A DNA stretch of 33,290 bases from assembly GCA_017643685.1 (NCBI GenBank), contig JAEPMY010000026.1:1-33290 (forward strand), given 5' to 3'. Position 1 is the stretch's first letter. Each line of letters opens with the position of its first letter. The translations under genes and the position numbers were made by a program. A model generated the notes under the pieces. That model was not told where the DNA came from. It was given only the letters and a program-made list of their open reading frames with translations, and did not search any database. This stretch comes from Sneathiella sp. (GTDB lineage Bacteria > Pseudomonadota > Alphaproteobacteria > Sneathiellales > Sneathiellaceae). Shown here piece by piece: positions 14,687 through 23,445 of the stretch.

Positions 14687-16159
14687 ATGTCTCAGGAAAT
14701 AAAAAAATACTGGCAAAATTATATTGATGGGGAATGGGTAGATGCCGCCGATGGGGAGCGGATTGTTATTGAGAACCCAGCTACCGCTGAACCTCTTGCC
14801 GAAGTTGCCCGTGCTGGTGCGGCTGATGTAGACCGCGCTGTTGCTGCCGCGCGCCGTTGCTTCAATTCCCGTGAGCTTTATAACATGCGTCCAACCAATC
14901 GCGGGGCGTTGATGTTTGAAATTGCCCGTCACATGACAGAAATGGCTGACGAAATTGCCCTCGCTGAATGTCTGGACAATGGAAAGACTCTAACTGGCGG
15001 TAAAAACGAAGCGCTGGCTGCGGCCCGCTACTTTACCTATTACGGCGGCCTCGCTGACAAGCTCGAAGGTCGGATGATCCCGCTTGGCGCGGATTATGTG
15101 GATTATACAATTCCATCTCCATTTGGGGTTTCCGCGCAAATCGTTCCGTGGAACTTCCCACTGCAGATTGCGGCACGTTCTGTTGCGTGCGCTTTGGCAA
15201 CTGCAAATACTGTTGTTCTGAAATCACCTGAACTCTCCCCGCTCTCCACATATTTCATCGCGGAGGCTTGTCACCGCGCCGGTGTGCCAAAAGGTGCCGT
15301 GAATATCCTTTGTGGGTACGGCCATGATTGTGGGGCGTCTCTGGTTTCACATGCCGATGTGGATCATATCGTTTTCACCGGCTCGCTGAAAACAGGCCAG
15401 TTTATCCTTCGCGCCGCCGCAGAGCGTGTCCTGCCTTGTGTGATGGAACTTGGCGGTAAATCCGCAGGTATCGTCTTTAAAGATGCCAACATGGATCAGG
15501 TGATCAACTCTGCCGCTGCGGGTATTTTCTCAAATGCAGGTCAGGTGTGCTCAGCCCAGTCTCGCTTGGTGGTTCCAAAAAACATGGAAGCTGAAATCCT
15601 CGATCGTTTGGCGGCAAAAGCAAACAGCCTGTCCGTTGGCCCCGGAATTTACGGCAATGATATCACCCCTGTGATTTCTGCAGGTCAGGCGGATAAAATC
15701 CACGCCATGTGCGCGGCCGCCTCTCAGGCCGGTGCCGAAGCCGTGGCCGGCGGCGGCCGGGCAGACAGAACTGGTCACTTTATTCAGCCCACCATTTTTG
15801 GTTCTGTCACGCCAGACATGACAATTGCGCAGGAAGAGGTCTTTGGACCAGTTCTGTCCGTTGTCACTTATGAAGAAGTCGAGGAAGCCATCAGCATTGC
15901 AAATGGTACTGACTATGGCCTCTGCGCCGGACTTTACACGAAAGATCTGGCGACAGCTCATTGGGTTGCTGATCGCCTGGATGCTGGTCAGGTTTTTGTG
16001 AATGAATGGTTTGCCGGTGGCATTGAAACCCCGTTCGGTGGTATGAAAAGATCCGGTTATGGACGCGAAAAAGGACAAGAAGCCTTGCTCAATTACGTTC
16101 AAACCAAAAATGTTGGCATTCGCATTACAGATGGTGGGGGCGGCCGCCCGGGCGGCTGA
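14687..16159 (+). CDS. NAD(P)+-dependent aldehyde dehydrogenase
   Basis: Oxidises an aldehyde to the acid. The 490-residue length and all catalytic residues match the ALDH superfamily: Asn156 in Pro-Trp-Asn-Phe-Pro-Leu, general base Glu254 in Glu-Leu-Gly-Gly-Lys, and nucleophile Cys288 in Gly-Gln-Val-Cys. The overall pattern resembles betaine-aldehyde or gamma-aminobutyraldehyde-type enzymes, but the substrate cannot be fixed. The C-terminus ends in a Gly-rich tail. An AGGA precedes the ATG closely. The RidA-like gene follows after 19 bp with its own strong ribosome binding site, suggesting a shared catabolic role in which reactive imine or aldehyde intermediates occur. Confidence 0.9.
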   Translation: MSQEIKKYWQNYIDGEWVDAADGERIVIENPATAEPLAEVARAGAADVDRAVAAARRCFNSRELYNMRPTNRGALMFEIARHMTEMADEIALAECLDNGKTLTGGKNEALAAARYFTYYGGLADKLEGRMIPLGADYVDYTIPSPFGVSAQIVPWNFPLQIAARSVACALATANTVVLKSPELSPLSTYFIAEACHRAGVPKGAVNILCGYGHDCGASLVSHADVDHIVFTGSLKTGQFILRAAAERVLPCVMELGGKSAGIVFKDANMDQVINSAAAGIFSNAGQVCSAQSRLVVPKNMEAEILDRLAAKANSLSVGPGIYGNDITPVISAGQADKIHAMCAAASQAGAEAVAGGGRADRTGHFIQPTIFGSVTPDMTIAQEEVFGPVLSVVTYEEVEEAISIANGTDYGLCAGLYTKDLATAHWVADRLDAGQVFVNEWFAGGIETPFGGMKRSGYGREKGQEALLNYVQTKNVGIRITDGGGGRPGG

Positions 16160-16178
16160 TCACTGACGGAGGAAGAAA

Positions 16179-16646
16179 ATGGCAGGCATCGTTGACGCCC
16201 GTTTGAAAGAACTTGGACTTACTATTCCAGAAGCTGCGGCACCTGCTGCAAACTATGTTCCCTACACTGTTTCAGGGAACCTTGTTTATGTATCTGGTCA
16301 GGTTCCGTTTGTTAATGGCCAACTGGCATTTCAGGGTAAAGTTGGCAAAGACTTTACCACTGAGGAAGGTGCCGAATGCGCCAGCATTTGTGCCTTGAAC
16401 ATCATCGCACAGGTCAAAGCCGCCTGCGGTGGTGATCTGGATCGGGTTGTTCGCTGCGTTAAACTTGGGGGTTTTGTAAACTGTGTTGATGGCTTTGGTG
16501 AACAGCCACAGGTAATCAACGGGGCATCCAATCTGATGGTTGATGTTTTTGCAGAGAAAGGCCGCCACGCCCGTTTTGCCGTTGGGACAAACGCTCTTCC
16601 GATGAATGTGGCCGTGGAAATCGATGCCATCTTTGAAATCGAATAA
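16179..16646 (+). CDS. RidA family (YjgF/YER057c) protein
   Basis: A 155-residue member of the RidA superfamily, whose archetype hydrolyses reactive enamine/imine intermediates to ketones. It has the Val-Tyr-Val-Ser-Gly-Gln strand at 36-41, the C-terminal Gly-Arg-His-Ala-Arg segment with the candidate substrate-binding Arg132, and Val-Ala-Val-Glu-Ile near 144-148. At 155 residues it belongs to the longer branch rather than the ~130-residue RidA proper, so exact activity is uncertain. GGAGG lies seven bases before the ATG. The next gene starts inside its 3' end. Confidence 0.85.
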   Translation: MAGIVDARLKELGLTIPEAAAPAANYVPYTVSGNLVYVSGQVPFVNGQLAFQGKVGKDFTTEEGAECASICALNIIAQVKAACGGDLDRVVRCVKLGGFVNCVDGFGEQPQVINGASNLMVDVFAEKGRHARFAVGTNALPMNVAVEIDAIFEIE

Positions 16647-17388
16647 ACGGGAAATCCCCGGCTGGCTTTTGAATCAGCCCATCGCCCACCGGGGACTTCA
16701 TGATATATCCAAAGGCGTGCCGGAGAACTCTTCGGCCGCCTTTTCTCTTTGCCTATCCCATAACCTTGCTATTGAGCTGGATATCCAGCTATCGAATGAT
16801 GGACATGCGGTCATTATGCATGACGCTTCTCTGCTCAGAACGACAGGACGGGATGCACTTGTTGCGGATCTATCCCTCGCTGAACTTCAAGCATTGACGC
16901 TAGAACAAACAGATGAAACGCTCCCCTCCTTAAAAGAAACACTCAATCTGATCAGCGGATCGGTTCCCTTAGTCATCGAGATAAAACCGTCCCCCCATAA
17001 AAAAGAAAACTATATCCGCGCGCTTATAAAAAGTTTGGATGGATATAGCGCACCGATCGCAGTTCAAAGTTTCGATCCTTTTTTACTGATGGAACTTCGC
17101 CGCCAACGACCAGACATCATTCGGGGTCAATTAGGGATGAACAAACCGCCCGCTTATCTGAATGCGGCGCGGCGCTATCTTGTGAAATCCATGCCCTTCC
17201 TTCGCAACGTACAAGCAGATTATGTGGCGTATAATGTTGTCGGTCTGAAATCCAGCCGTATCACCAAATTAAAGAAACGGGGCATCCCCATTCTTGCCTG
17301 GACGGTTGATGACCTCGATAAACTGGCAATCAGCAGATCACATGCAGACAATATTATTTTTGAAAAATTACCGCTGGGCGAATTGTAG
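16624..17388 (+). CDS. Glycerophosphodiester phosphodiesterase family protein
   Basis: Hydrolyses glycerophosphodiesters to glycerol-3-phosphate and an alcohol. Numbered from the ATG at 16624, the catalytic set is complete: His22-Arg23, Glu34-Asn35, Glu51-x-Asp53 and His66-Asp67, followed by a TIM-barrel-like remainder with Glu-Ile-Lys-Pro near 118 and a C-terminal Ala-Trp-Thr-Val-Asp. No signal peptide is present, so it is cytoplasmic, like UgpQ. I chose 16624 because GTGGAA sits just upstream; an in-frame start at 16606 would add six residues. Either way the gene overlaps the ridA-like gene by at least 23 bp in another frame, implying coupling. Confidence 0.85.
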   Translation: MPSLKSNKREIPGWLLNQPIAHRGLHDISKGVPENSSAAFSLCLSHNLAIELDIQLSNDGHAVIMHDASLLRTTGRDALVADLSLAELQALTLEQTDETLPSLKETLNLISGSVPLVIEIKPSPHKKENYIRALIKSLDGYSAPIAVQSFDPFLLMELRRQRPDIIRGQLGMNKPPAYLNAARRYLVKSMPFLRNVQADYVAYNVVGLKSSRITKLKKRGIPILAWTVDDLDKLAISRSHADNIIFEKLPLGEL

Positions 17389-17423
17389 ATTGCAAGCGGT
17401 GTCGGACTGATTATCTTAAAACC

Positions 17424-18572
17424 ATGTCAGAAGAGTATAGCCTTCATACCTGTCAGGATATTCGCGAAATCCCCGCTGAGGAGTGGGAGGCTTGCCTTGC
17501 TGATGATCACCCCTTTACGCGCTATGCCTTTCTCTCAGCGCTTGAAGAAAGTGGATCTGTTTCTGCGGAAACGGGCTGGATGCCTTATCACCTTCTCCTT
17601 AAAAATGGAGATCGGATCGTTGCCGCCGCCCCGATGTATGTGAAAGGGCATAGTCAGGGGGAATATGTATTCGATCACTCCTGGGCTCACGCTTATGAGC
17701 GCGCAGGCGGCCGCTATTATCCGAAATTACAACTCTCGATCCCCTTTTCTCCGGTAACTGGTCCTCGTTTTCTTGTGAGTGCCGCAGACAATAGTTTTCG
17801 CCATCGCCTGATGCTTGCTGAAGGGGCAAAAGAGGTTGCATCCAAGCTGAACCTCTCCTCTGTTCACATGACATTCGCACAAGAGGAAGACCTCATTGCC
17901 GCTGAGCAATCAGACTATCTCCTCCGCATTGGAGAGCAGTTCCATTGGATCAATGAAGATTACCAAAGCTTTGATGATTTTCTCGCTGCGCTCTCGTCGC
18001 GAAAAAGAAAAAACATCAACAAAGAACGCCGGACTGTTCACGAATTTGGCTTTGAATTTGAAGAGCTGACGGGGGATGACATTACCGAAGCCCATTGGGA
18101 CGCCTTCTTCCAGTTCTATATTGATACGGGTAATCGCAAATGGGGCACGCCTTATCTGAACCGCACGTTTTTTAGCCTGCTGGGGCAAAAAATGGGAGAT
18201 CAGGTTCTCCTCTTCATGGTGAAACGAGAGGGGCGCTATATTGCTGGCGCCCTAAATCTCTTTGGGTCTGAATGTCTTTATGGTCGGTATTGGGGCTGCA
18301 CCGAAGATCATAAGTTCCTGCATTTTGAAACTTGCTACTACCGCGCCATTGATTTTGCCATCAAACGGGGTATCAAACGGGTGGAGGCTGGCGCCCAAGG
18401 TCCGCATAAATTGGCCCGCGGATATTTACCGGTCAAAACCCGCTCGGCCCACTGGCTGCGCGACGAAGGGTTTCATCGGGCTGTCGCGGACTTTCTGGAG
18501 GCAGAAAGCAGGGAAATGGATGCTGAGATTAATTATCTAAACCAGCATTCCCCCTTTAAAAAAAGCGACTGA
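17424..18572 (+). CDS. FemAB/GNAT-like protein, DUF482 (COG3146) family
   Basis: A 382-residue cytoplasmic protein of the DUF482/COG3146 group, which has an acyl-CoA N-acyltransferase fold related to FemAB peptidoglycan aminoacyltransferases. The actual substrate is unknown. Visible family marks are the N-terminal Pro-Phe-x-x-Tyr-x-Phe-Leu-x-Ala-Leu-Glu, a Lys-Arg-Lys-Asn-Ile-Asn-Lys-Glu-Arg basic helix near residue 195, and Glu-Ala-Gly-Ala-Gln-Gly-Pro-His-Lys-x-x-Arg-Gly near 325. It follows the GDPD gene by 35 bp, and I recall this gene often sitting beside GDPD and RidA-like genes in alphaproteobacteria. Confidence 0.82.
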   Translation: MSEEYSLHTCQDIREIPAEEWEACLADDHPFTRYAFLSALEESGSVSAETGWMPYHLLLKNGDRIVAAAPMYVKGHSQGEYVFDHSWAHAYERAGGRYYPKLQLSIPFSPVTGPRFLVSAADNSFRHRLMLAEGAKEVASKLNLSSVHMTFAQEEDLIAAEQSDYLLRIGEQFHWINEDYQSFDDFLAALSSRKRKNINKERRTVHEFGFEFEELTGDDITEAHWDAFFQFYIDTGNRKWGTPYLNRTFFSLLGQKMGDQVLLFMVKREGRYIAGALNLFGSECLYGRYWGCTEDHKFLHFETCYYRAIDFAIKRGIKRVEAGAQGPHKLARGYLPVKTRSAHWLRDEGFHRAVADFLEAESREMDAEINYLNQHSPFKKSD

Positions 18573-18617
18573 GCAAAACGTCCTTCCACTCCCCCTGATT
18601 GACTTTCCCAATGGGCG

Positions 18618-18646
18618 TTGCACCTTTATTTAAATTAGTCTAATCT
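18618..18646 (+). promoter_or_regulatory. Candidate sigma-70 promoter of the diiron protein gene
   Basis: TTGCAC (18618-18623), a 17-bp spacer and TAATCT (18641-18646) predict a transcription start near 18653, inside the palindrome that begins at 18651. That geometry is typical of a repressed promoter. Confidence 0.5.
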
Positions 18647-18650
18647 CATT

Positions 18651-18672
18651 TTGACGTTTACGTAAAGGTAAA
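18651..18672. promoter_or_regulatory. 22-bp palindromic operator upstream of the diiron protein gene
   Basis: The half sites TTGACGTTTAC (18651-18661) and GTAAAGGTAAA (18662-18672) are reverse complements at nine of eleven positions, with a perfect ten-base core TTTACGTAAA. The motif resembles sites predicted for MerR-type LiuR and some TetR-type regulators of fatty-acid and branched-chain amino-acid catabolism. That assignment rests on recall of consensus shape, not on a search. It overlaps the predicted transcription start. Confidence 0.6.
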
Positions 18673-18714
18673 CCAAAAACATAAAAAGAATGACAGGGAA
18701 AACGGGAGAAACTT

Positions 18715-19818
18715 ATGTCAGGACAAATCACCATCGATCCCATTTATAATGCGGTCCCATCTGATGACTTCCCCCCTATGCTCGATGTTAATCGGTATGG
18801 GGAACGGACAGATGCTTTCGATAAAATCATCTCAGCCACACATGATCACTTCTGGGATCCGCTGGATGATGCCTATATAGATTTTAGCACCCCGTTCGAT
18901 ATCAACACCCAAATGATCATGCCCAAAGAAACGGTGCCGGAGCTTAACTCCGCCGTCGCCGATAAATTGGATGAAGGGCAGCAGATCCGTCTTGCAAATG
19001 AGAGTGTCCGGTGGGGGGTTTCGGGTATTCTGCACGGCGAACAAGGCGCGCTTTCGTTAAGTGCCAGCCTCTGTCATATCCTGCTGGATCCGGGCGCACA
19101 GGAATATGCCTCTAACCAAACACGGGAAGAAGCCCGTCATGTCACCGCCTTTAGCCGCTATATTCAGGTGCGTTTCGGCAGCCCATACCCTGTCGGCAAC
19201 GCCCTTGGCGGTTTGCTGAAAGAACTGGTCGGCGCCGAAGAGGTTTATAAAAAGCTAGTCGGAATGCAGATGCTGGTCGAAGGTTTGGCGATGGGGGCTT
19301 TTGCCAATTTCCATGCCAAAACCAATGATCCGCTTTTGAAACGCTTGACCCAGCTCGTGATGACTGATGAAGCATTCCATCATAAATTTGGGAAGATCTG
19401 GGCTGACCGAACCGTGCCGCAATTAAGCGAAAAAGAACATGCCATTGTTGAAGATTGGGCCGCAAAATGCTTTGAAACGGTGCTGTTTAATCTGGTCAAC
19501 ATCCGTCAAAAACAGGTTATTTATGATCAGTTTGGGCTGGATTGGGAATGGGTGCGGGATGCCTGCCGTGAGGTTTACACCGATAAAGATCGCCGGGATG
19601 CCCTTAAAGAATCCACCAATATCTTCCGCGTTCTGGTGAAGACACTTCTAAAATCAGGCATCATCACAGACCGGACCCGCCCGCTTTACGCCCATTGGAT
19701 TGATATGGATGAAATCGACGGGGAAAGCGAGGATATGGTCGGCTACGCCATCGCCGATGAGGGCATTGAGTATCTCAAAGGGATCAATCAAGGCCGCCGT
19801 GTCATCGGACAAAAATAA
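18715..19818 (+). CDS. Ferritin-like diiron carboxylate protein, function unknown
   Basis: A 367-residue soluble protein with a full diiron ligand set in a four-helix arrangement: Glu109, Glu139-x-x-His142, Glu189 and Glu219-x-x-His222. The 30-residue spacing from Glu109 to Glu139 is repeated exactly between Glu189 and Glu219, as expected for paired helices in ribonucleotide-reductase-R2-like or acyl-desaturase-like oxygenases. About 90 residues precede the diiron core, with no signal peptide. I cannot assign a substrate; an O2-activating oxygenase or desaturase acting on a lipid or acyl substrate is plausible. GGGAG lies seven bases before the ATG. The gene stands alone between a palindromic operator and a bidirectional terminator. 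Confidence 0.8.
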   Translation: MSGQITIDPIYNAVPSDDFPPMLDVNRYGERTDAFDKIISATHDHFWDPLDDAYIDFSTPFDINTQMIMPKETVPELNSAVADKLDEGQQIRLANESVRWGVSGILHGEQGALSLSASLCHILLDPGAQEYASNQTREEARHVTAFSRYIQVRFGSPYPVGNALGGLLKELVGAEEVYKKLVGMQMLVEGLAMGAFANFHAKTNDPLLKRLTQLVMTDEAFHHKFGKIWADRTVPQLSEKEHAIVEDWAAKCFETVLFNLVNIRQKQVIYDQFGLDWEWVRDACREVYTDKDRRDALKESTNIFRVLVKTLLKSGIITDRTRPLYAHWIDMDEIDGESEDMVGYAIADEGIEYLKGINQGRRVIGQK

Positions 19819-19870
19819 CCCGAAAAAAACACTAAAAAACGCCTTAAAAACGCGTTTGGAACATAAAATG

Positions 19871-19901
19871 AAAAAAGGCGGGGAAATCCCCGCCTTTTTT
19901 T
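19871..19901. terminator. Bidirectional intrinsic terminator
   Basis: A run of six A's and GGCGGGGA (19871-19884) pairs perfectly with TCCCCGCC and six T's (19887-19900). It serves the diiron protein gene on the plus strand and clpA on the minus strand, which converge here. Confidence 0.9.
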
Positions 19902-19915
19902 ACGCTGATGAGAGG

Positions 19916-22270
19916 TTAATCAACCTTCTCATCATTTTTCTTTTTACCGCCCTTATCCTTTTCGATTTTCTCGCGGCGGCTCACTTCTTCCGCGCTTTCA
20001 ATCGTAAAGCTAAGCTCACCTGCTTTCAGGCCGATCTTAACATGTCCGCCCTTGGCCAGTTTGCCAAATAGCAGTTCCTCGGAGAGCGGTTTCTTGATCG
20101 TATCCTGAATAAGGCGGCCAAGTGGGCGTGCACCGTTCAAACGGTCATATCCTTTCTCGGCAAGCCAGGTAGCCGCAGCGTCGGTCAGCGACAAGGTTAC
20201 ATCCCGATCCTGAAGCTGCGTTTCAAGCTGCAGAACAAATTTCTCGACCACGCGAGAGACAACTTCTGGCGGCAATGGTGCAAATGGAATGACCGCATCC
20301 AGACGATTTCGGAACTCAGGGGTAAACAGGCGCTTGATGGCTTCTTCATCTTCGCCAATGCGCTCCCCACTTCCAAAACCGATAGCCTGTTTGGACATTT
20401 CGGCAGCCCCGGCATTTGTGGTCATAATCAGAACCACATTCCGGAAATCGATTTTCTTGCCGTTATGATCGGTCAGCTTACCGTGATCCATCACCTGCAG
20501 CAGCACGTTAAACAGATCAGGATGCGCCTTTTCAATCTCGTCCAGCAATAGAACTGCATGTGGATGCTGATCGATGGCATCAGTCAGCAAACCACCCTGA
20601 TCATATCCAACATAACCCGGAGGGGCACCGATCAGGCGGCTGACCGTATGGCGCTCCATATATTCGGACATATCAAAGCGGATCAGCTCGACGCCCATGA
20701 TGGACGCCAACTGACGCGCAACTTCAGTTTTACCAACACCGGTAGGACCAGAGAATAGATAGTTACCGATTGGCTTTTCCGGCTCCCGAAGGCCAGCCCG
20801 CGCCAACTTGATGGAGCTGGACAACGCCTCAATCGCGCTATCCTGACCGAAGACAACCCGCTTCAGATCTTTATCCAGTTTCTTCAGGTTAGCTGTATCT
20901 TCTTTGCTCACGGATTTAGGTGGGATGCGAGCGATCTTGGCAACCACAGCCTCCACGTCTTTAACACCGATGGTTTTCTTACGGCGACTTTCCGGTTTCA
21001 GCATCTGGGCCGCGCCCACTTCGTCGATAACATCAATGGCCTTATCCGGCAGTTTCCGATCATTGATATAACGCGCCGCCAGCTCAACCGCTGCCTTAAT
21101 GGCATCAGCCGTGTAGCGAATACGGTGATGTTCCTCAAAGTATGGCTTCAAGCCTTTCAAGATCTTGATGCTGTCCGGGATGCTTGGCTCGTTCACATCG
21201 ATTTTCTGGAACCGACGGAGAAGCGCACGGTCTTTTTCAAAATGACTGCGGAACTCTTTATATGTGGTGGAACCAATGCAGCGGATCGCGCCGCTTGCCA
21301 AAGCAGGTTTCAGAAGGTTGGATGCGTCCATCGCACCACCGCTTGTGGCACCGGCACCAATGATCGTGTGAATCTCGTCAATAAAGAGCACCGCATTATC
21401 CATTTCTTCCAGCTCTGTCATCACAGCTTTGAGGCGTTCCTCAAAATCACCGCGATAACGGGTACCGGCAAGAAGCGTTCCCATATCAAGAGAGTAAATC
21501 ACGCTTGTCAGTAGGACTTCTGGCACACTGCCGTCAACGATCCGGCGGGCCAGACCCTCGGCAATCGCAGTTTTACCAACGCCCGGATCACCAACCAACA
21601 GTGGATTGTTTTTAGACCGGCGACACAGGATTTGAATAGTGCGCTCCACCTCGTCATCACGGCCGATCAACGGATCGATTTTGCCTTTAGCCGCTTTTTC
21701 ATTGAGATTTACGCAATAGGCATCAAGCGCCTCAGAAGAGACCGGGTTTTCTTCTTCCGCCGTTGTCTCTTCTTTTTCTGGCTCAAACGCACCATCAATG
21801 CCACGAACCACACGCGGGATATCCTTACCCGGTGCTTTTGCAAGGCCGTGGCTGATATAATTAATCGCATCCAGCCGGGTCATTTCCTGTTTCTGCAGGA
21901 AGTAAGCTGCATGGCTTTCCCGCTCAGAGAAGATCGCAACGAGCACATTGGCGCCTGTCACCTCTTCCCGGCCGGAGCTTTCCACATTGATCAGCGCCCG
22001 CTGAACAACCCGCTGAAACGAGAGGGTTGGCCGCGCTTCCACAAAGCGGTCCATGACGAGATCATCTAATTCTTCGGAGATGAACTCATCCAAATCTTTT
22101 CGCAAAAGTTCAAGATCTACATTGCAGGCGCGCATGACCGACGCCGCATCCTGATCTTCCGTCAGTGAATAGAGAAGATGTTCCAGCATGGCAAATTCGT
22201 GACGGCGTGAGGTCGCCAAAGCCATGGCACGGTGTAAGCTTTCCTCGAGGGCATTTGAAAATCCGGGCAC
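19916..22270 (-). CDS. clpA: ATP-dependent Clp protease ATPase subunit ClpA
   Basis: The AAA+ unfoldase that feeds ClpP. From the GTG start at 22270 it is 784 residues: double Clp-N domain (1-145), first AAA module with Walker A Gly-x-x-Gly-x-Gly-Lys-Thr at 227-234 and Walker B Leu-Phe-Ile-Asp-Glu near 295-299, and second AAA module with Walker A at 508-515 and the ClpP-docking loop Ile-Gly-Phe-Gly-Ser at 630-634. The Lys/Asp-rich tail is unusually charged. I choose 22270 because GGAG lies eight bases before it inside the clpS 3' end and the protein then begins at the conserved Pro-x-Phe-Ser helix; a GTG at 22291 is possible. The G of GTG is shared with the clpS TAG stop. Confidence 0.95.
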   Translation of the reverse strand: MPGFSNALEESLHRAMALATSRRHEFAMLEHLLYSLTEDQDAASVMRACNVDLELLRKDLDEFISEELDDLVMDRFVEARPTLSFQRVVQRALINVESSGREEVTGANVLVAIFSERESHAAYFLQKQEMTRLDAINYISHGLAKAPGKDIPRVVRGIDGAFEPEKEETTAEEENPVSSEALDAYCVNLNEKAAKGKIDPLIGRDDEVERTIQILCRRSKNNPLLVGDPGVGKTAIAEGLARRIVDGSVPEVLLTSVIYSLDMGTLLAGTRYRGDFEERLKAVMTELEEMDNAVLFIDEIHTIIGAGATSGGAMDASNLLKPALASGAIRCIGSTTYKEFRSHFEKDRALLRRFQKIDVNEPSIPDSIKILKGLKPYFEEHHRIRYTADAIKAAVELAARYINDRKLPDKAIDVIDEVGAAQMLKPESRRKKTIGVKDVEAVVAKIARIPPKSVSKEDTANLKKLDKDLKRVVFGQDSAIEALSSSIKLARAGLREPEKPIGNYLFSGPTGVGKTEVARQLASIMGVELIRFDMSEYMERHTVSRLIGAPPGYVGYDQGGLLTDAIDQHPHAVLLLDEIEKAHPDLFNVLLQVMDHGKLTDHNGKKIDFRNVVLIMTTNAGAAEMSKQAIGFGSGERIGEDEEAIKRLFTPEFRNRLDAVIPFAPLPPEVVSRVVEKFVLQLETQLQDRDVTLSLTDAAATWLAEKGYDRLNGARPLGRLIQDTIKKPLSEELLFGKLAKGGHVKIGLKAGELSFTIESAEEVSRREKIEKDKGGKKKNDEKVD

Positions 22271-22632
22271 TATTCTTTCTCCATCGTACACTGAAGCGGA
22301 TGCTGATTGGCACGGGCAAACTCAATTACCTGCGCAACCTTTGTCTCCGCGACTTCATAGGTAAAGACACCACAAACCCCTACTCCTTTATGATGTACAT
22401 GTAGCATGACCTGGGCAGCCGTCTGCTCGTCCATTCCGAAGAAAGACTGCAGAATATGGACAACAAACTCCATCGGTGTGTAATCGTCATTCAGAAGAAG
22501 AACGCGCCACATGGATGGTTTTTTTGTCTTTGGCTTAGTAACAACACCGGTCCCAATTTCCGTATCGTCGTCACCTAATTTGATTTCGTTACCACTGGTT
22601 ATGAACATACGCACCGAATTCCAAGCACTCAT
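22270..22632 (-). CDS. clpS: ATP-dependent Clp protease adaptor ClpS
   Basis: Delivers N-degron substrates to ClpA. It is 120 residues with a disordered N-terminal ~35, then [18 protein letters not shown], the substrate-pocket region of ClpS, and the His-His-Lys-Gly segment near residue 82. The start is unclear: the ATG at 22632 has no good ribosome binding site, and an in-frame ATG at 22608 would shorten only the disordered part. The stop is fused to the clpA start, so the two are translationally coupled. Confidence 0.93.
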   Translation of the reverse strand: MSAWNSVRMFITSGNEIKLGDDDTEIGTGVVTKPKTKKPSMWRVLLLNDDYTPMEFVVHILQSFFGMDEQTAAQVMLHVHHKGVGVCGVFTYEVAETKVAQVIEFARANQHPLQCTMEKE

Positions 22633-22757
22633 TAAGGATTAGATTTTAGCCATGTCGGGATTACCCCCTCGTTAACATAGTTAGATATCCTGCATAAAAT
22701 TTCAAAAAAAATGAACCGTCACTTGTCTAAAATTTTAACTTTTTGGGCCTTAATCAC

Positions 22758-22791
22758 AAAAAAAGCCCGGGGAACAAGTCCCCAGGCTTTT
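22758..22791 (-). terminator. Intrinsic terminator after the phasin gene
   Basis: On the minus strand an AAAAGCC-GGGGA type stem (22758-22791; TCCCC/GGGGA core with a one-base opposition) ends in seven T's. It separates the phasin gene from the downstream clpS-clpA operon on the same strand. Confidence 0.8.
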
Positions 22792-22832
22792 CCAAAAGCG
22801 ATACGGTTACTCTATGAGACGCGCGAATTTAC

Positions 22833-23396
22833 TCAAGCGCGGTTCAGGAATTTATCCATATTGGCAGCATACTGAGAGCCAAATGGTTCCATCAGAGTTT
22901 TAGTGACATCAATCACCATTGCGTTGATTTTGCCAGCTTCGCTCACATAAGTCTCGAAAGAGTTACGTGCGTATTCGGACTGAACTTCCATTGCTTTCTG
23001 CAGATCGTCTGCATCAATAACGGAGCGAGTTGCAGTGAAGTAAGCAGATACACGGCTTGTTCCAAACTCGATCAGTTCAGCGTTGATTTTTTCGCCTTTT
23101 TCAGCAGCAGCTGTACCAGCTTTCACGAATGGCTCTGCACCTTCTACGTCAAATGGCGCGGCGTCTGTGAAAGTTTTAGTCGCTTTTTCAAGCTGCTCTT
23201 TGCTGTCTTTCAGAGCTTTCTCATAATTTGTTTTGAAAGTCTCTGCACCGGAAGTGAAGGCTTTCTCAGCAGCTTCTGCACCGGATTTAAATGCGTCCTG
23301 CAAAGTTTTGCGGTTCGCGGTAATCATTGTTTCAAACTCTTTAGTCACATCCGCTTTATCAGCTGTGGATGTTGCTTTCGCTTTTGTATTGCTCAT
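22833..23396 (-). CDS. Phasin family protein
   Basis: Phasins are small amphipathic proteins that coat polyhydroxyalkanoate granules. This copy has 187 residues from the ATG at 23396: a Lys/Ala-rich N-terminus, then helical Ala/Lys/Glu-rich sequence with the Phasin_2-like pattern Ala-Thr-Arg-Ser-Val-x-Asp-Ala-Asp-Asp and Phe-Glu-Thr-Tyr-Val-Ser-Glu-Ala-Gly-Lys in the second half. AAGG lies eight bases before this ATG. A TTG at 23414 in the same frame is less likely. Upstream are TGC-N3-GCA sites and a perfect 10-bp inverted repeat that could bind a PHA-responsive regulator. No PHA synthase or phaR gene is in the window. Confidence 0.85.
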   Translation of the reverse strand: MSNTKAKATSTADKADVTKEFETMITANRKTLQDAFKSGAEAAEKAFTSGAETFKTNYEKALKDSKEQLEKATKTFTDAAPFDVEGAEPFVKAGTAAAEKGEKINAELIEFGTSRVSAYFTATRSVIDADDLQKAMEVQSEYARNSFETYVSEAGKINAMVIDVTKTLMEPFGSQYAANMDKFLNRA

Positions 23397-23432
23397 AGTC
23401 AAACCTTCAATCAAAAAGTTTAAGTCTTATGC

Positions 23433-23441
23433 TGCATCGCA
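23433..23441. promoter_or_regulatory. TGC-N3-GCA site 1, phasin-proximal
   Basis: TGCATCGCA, 37 bp upstream of the phasin ATG. It has the TGC-N3-GCA form reported for PhaR-type regulators of phasin genes. On its own it is short; it counts because two more such sites follow within 160 bp. Confidence 0.35.
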
Positions 23442-23445
23442 ACAA

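Noticed and set aside
15551-16102. A 183-codon minus-strand frame opposite the aldehyde dehydrogenase
   Set aside because: Shadow of the codon pattern of the true gene; residues do not resemble any protein family.
18651-18685. TTGACG at 18651 as the -35 box of the diiron gene promoter
   Set aside because: The nearest acceptable -10 (CATAAA, 18680-18685) would need a 23-bp spacer; the upstream TTGCAC-N17-TAATCT pair fits better.
22633-22690. A four-codon upstream frame (Met-Ala-Lys-Ile-stop) before clpS, preceded by GAGGGGG
   Set aside because: The purine run is about 12 bases from its ATG, too far for confidence, and so short a frame arises easily by chance. It might still be why the clpS start looks unsupported.
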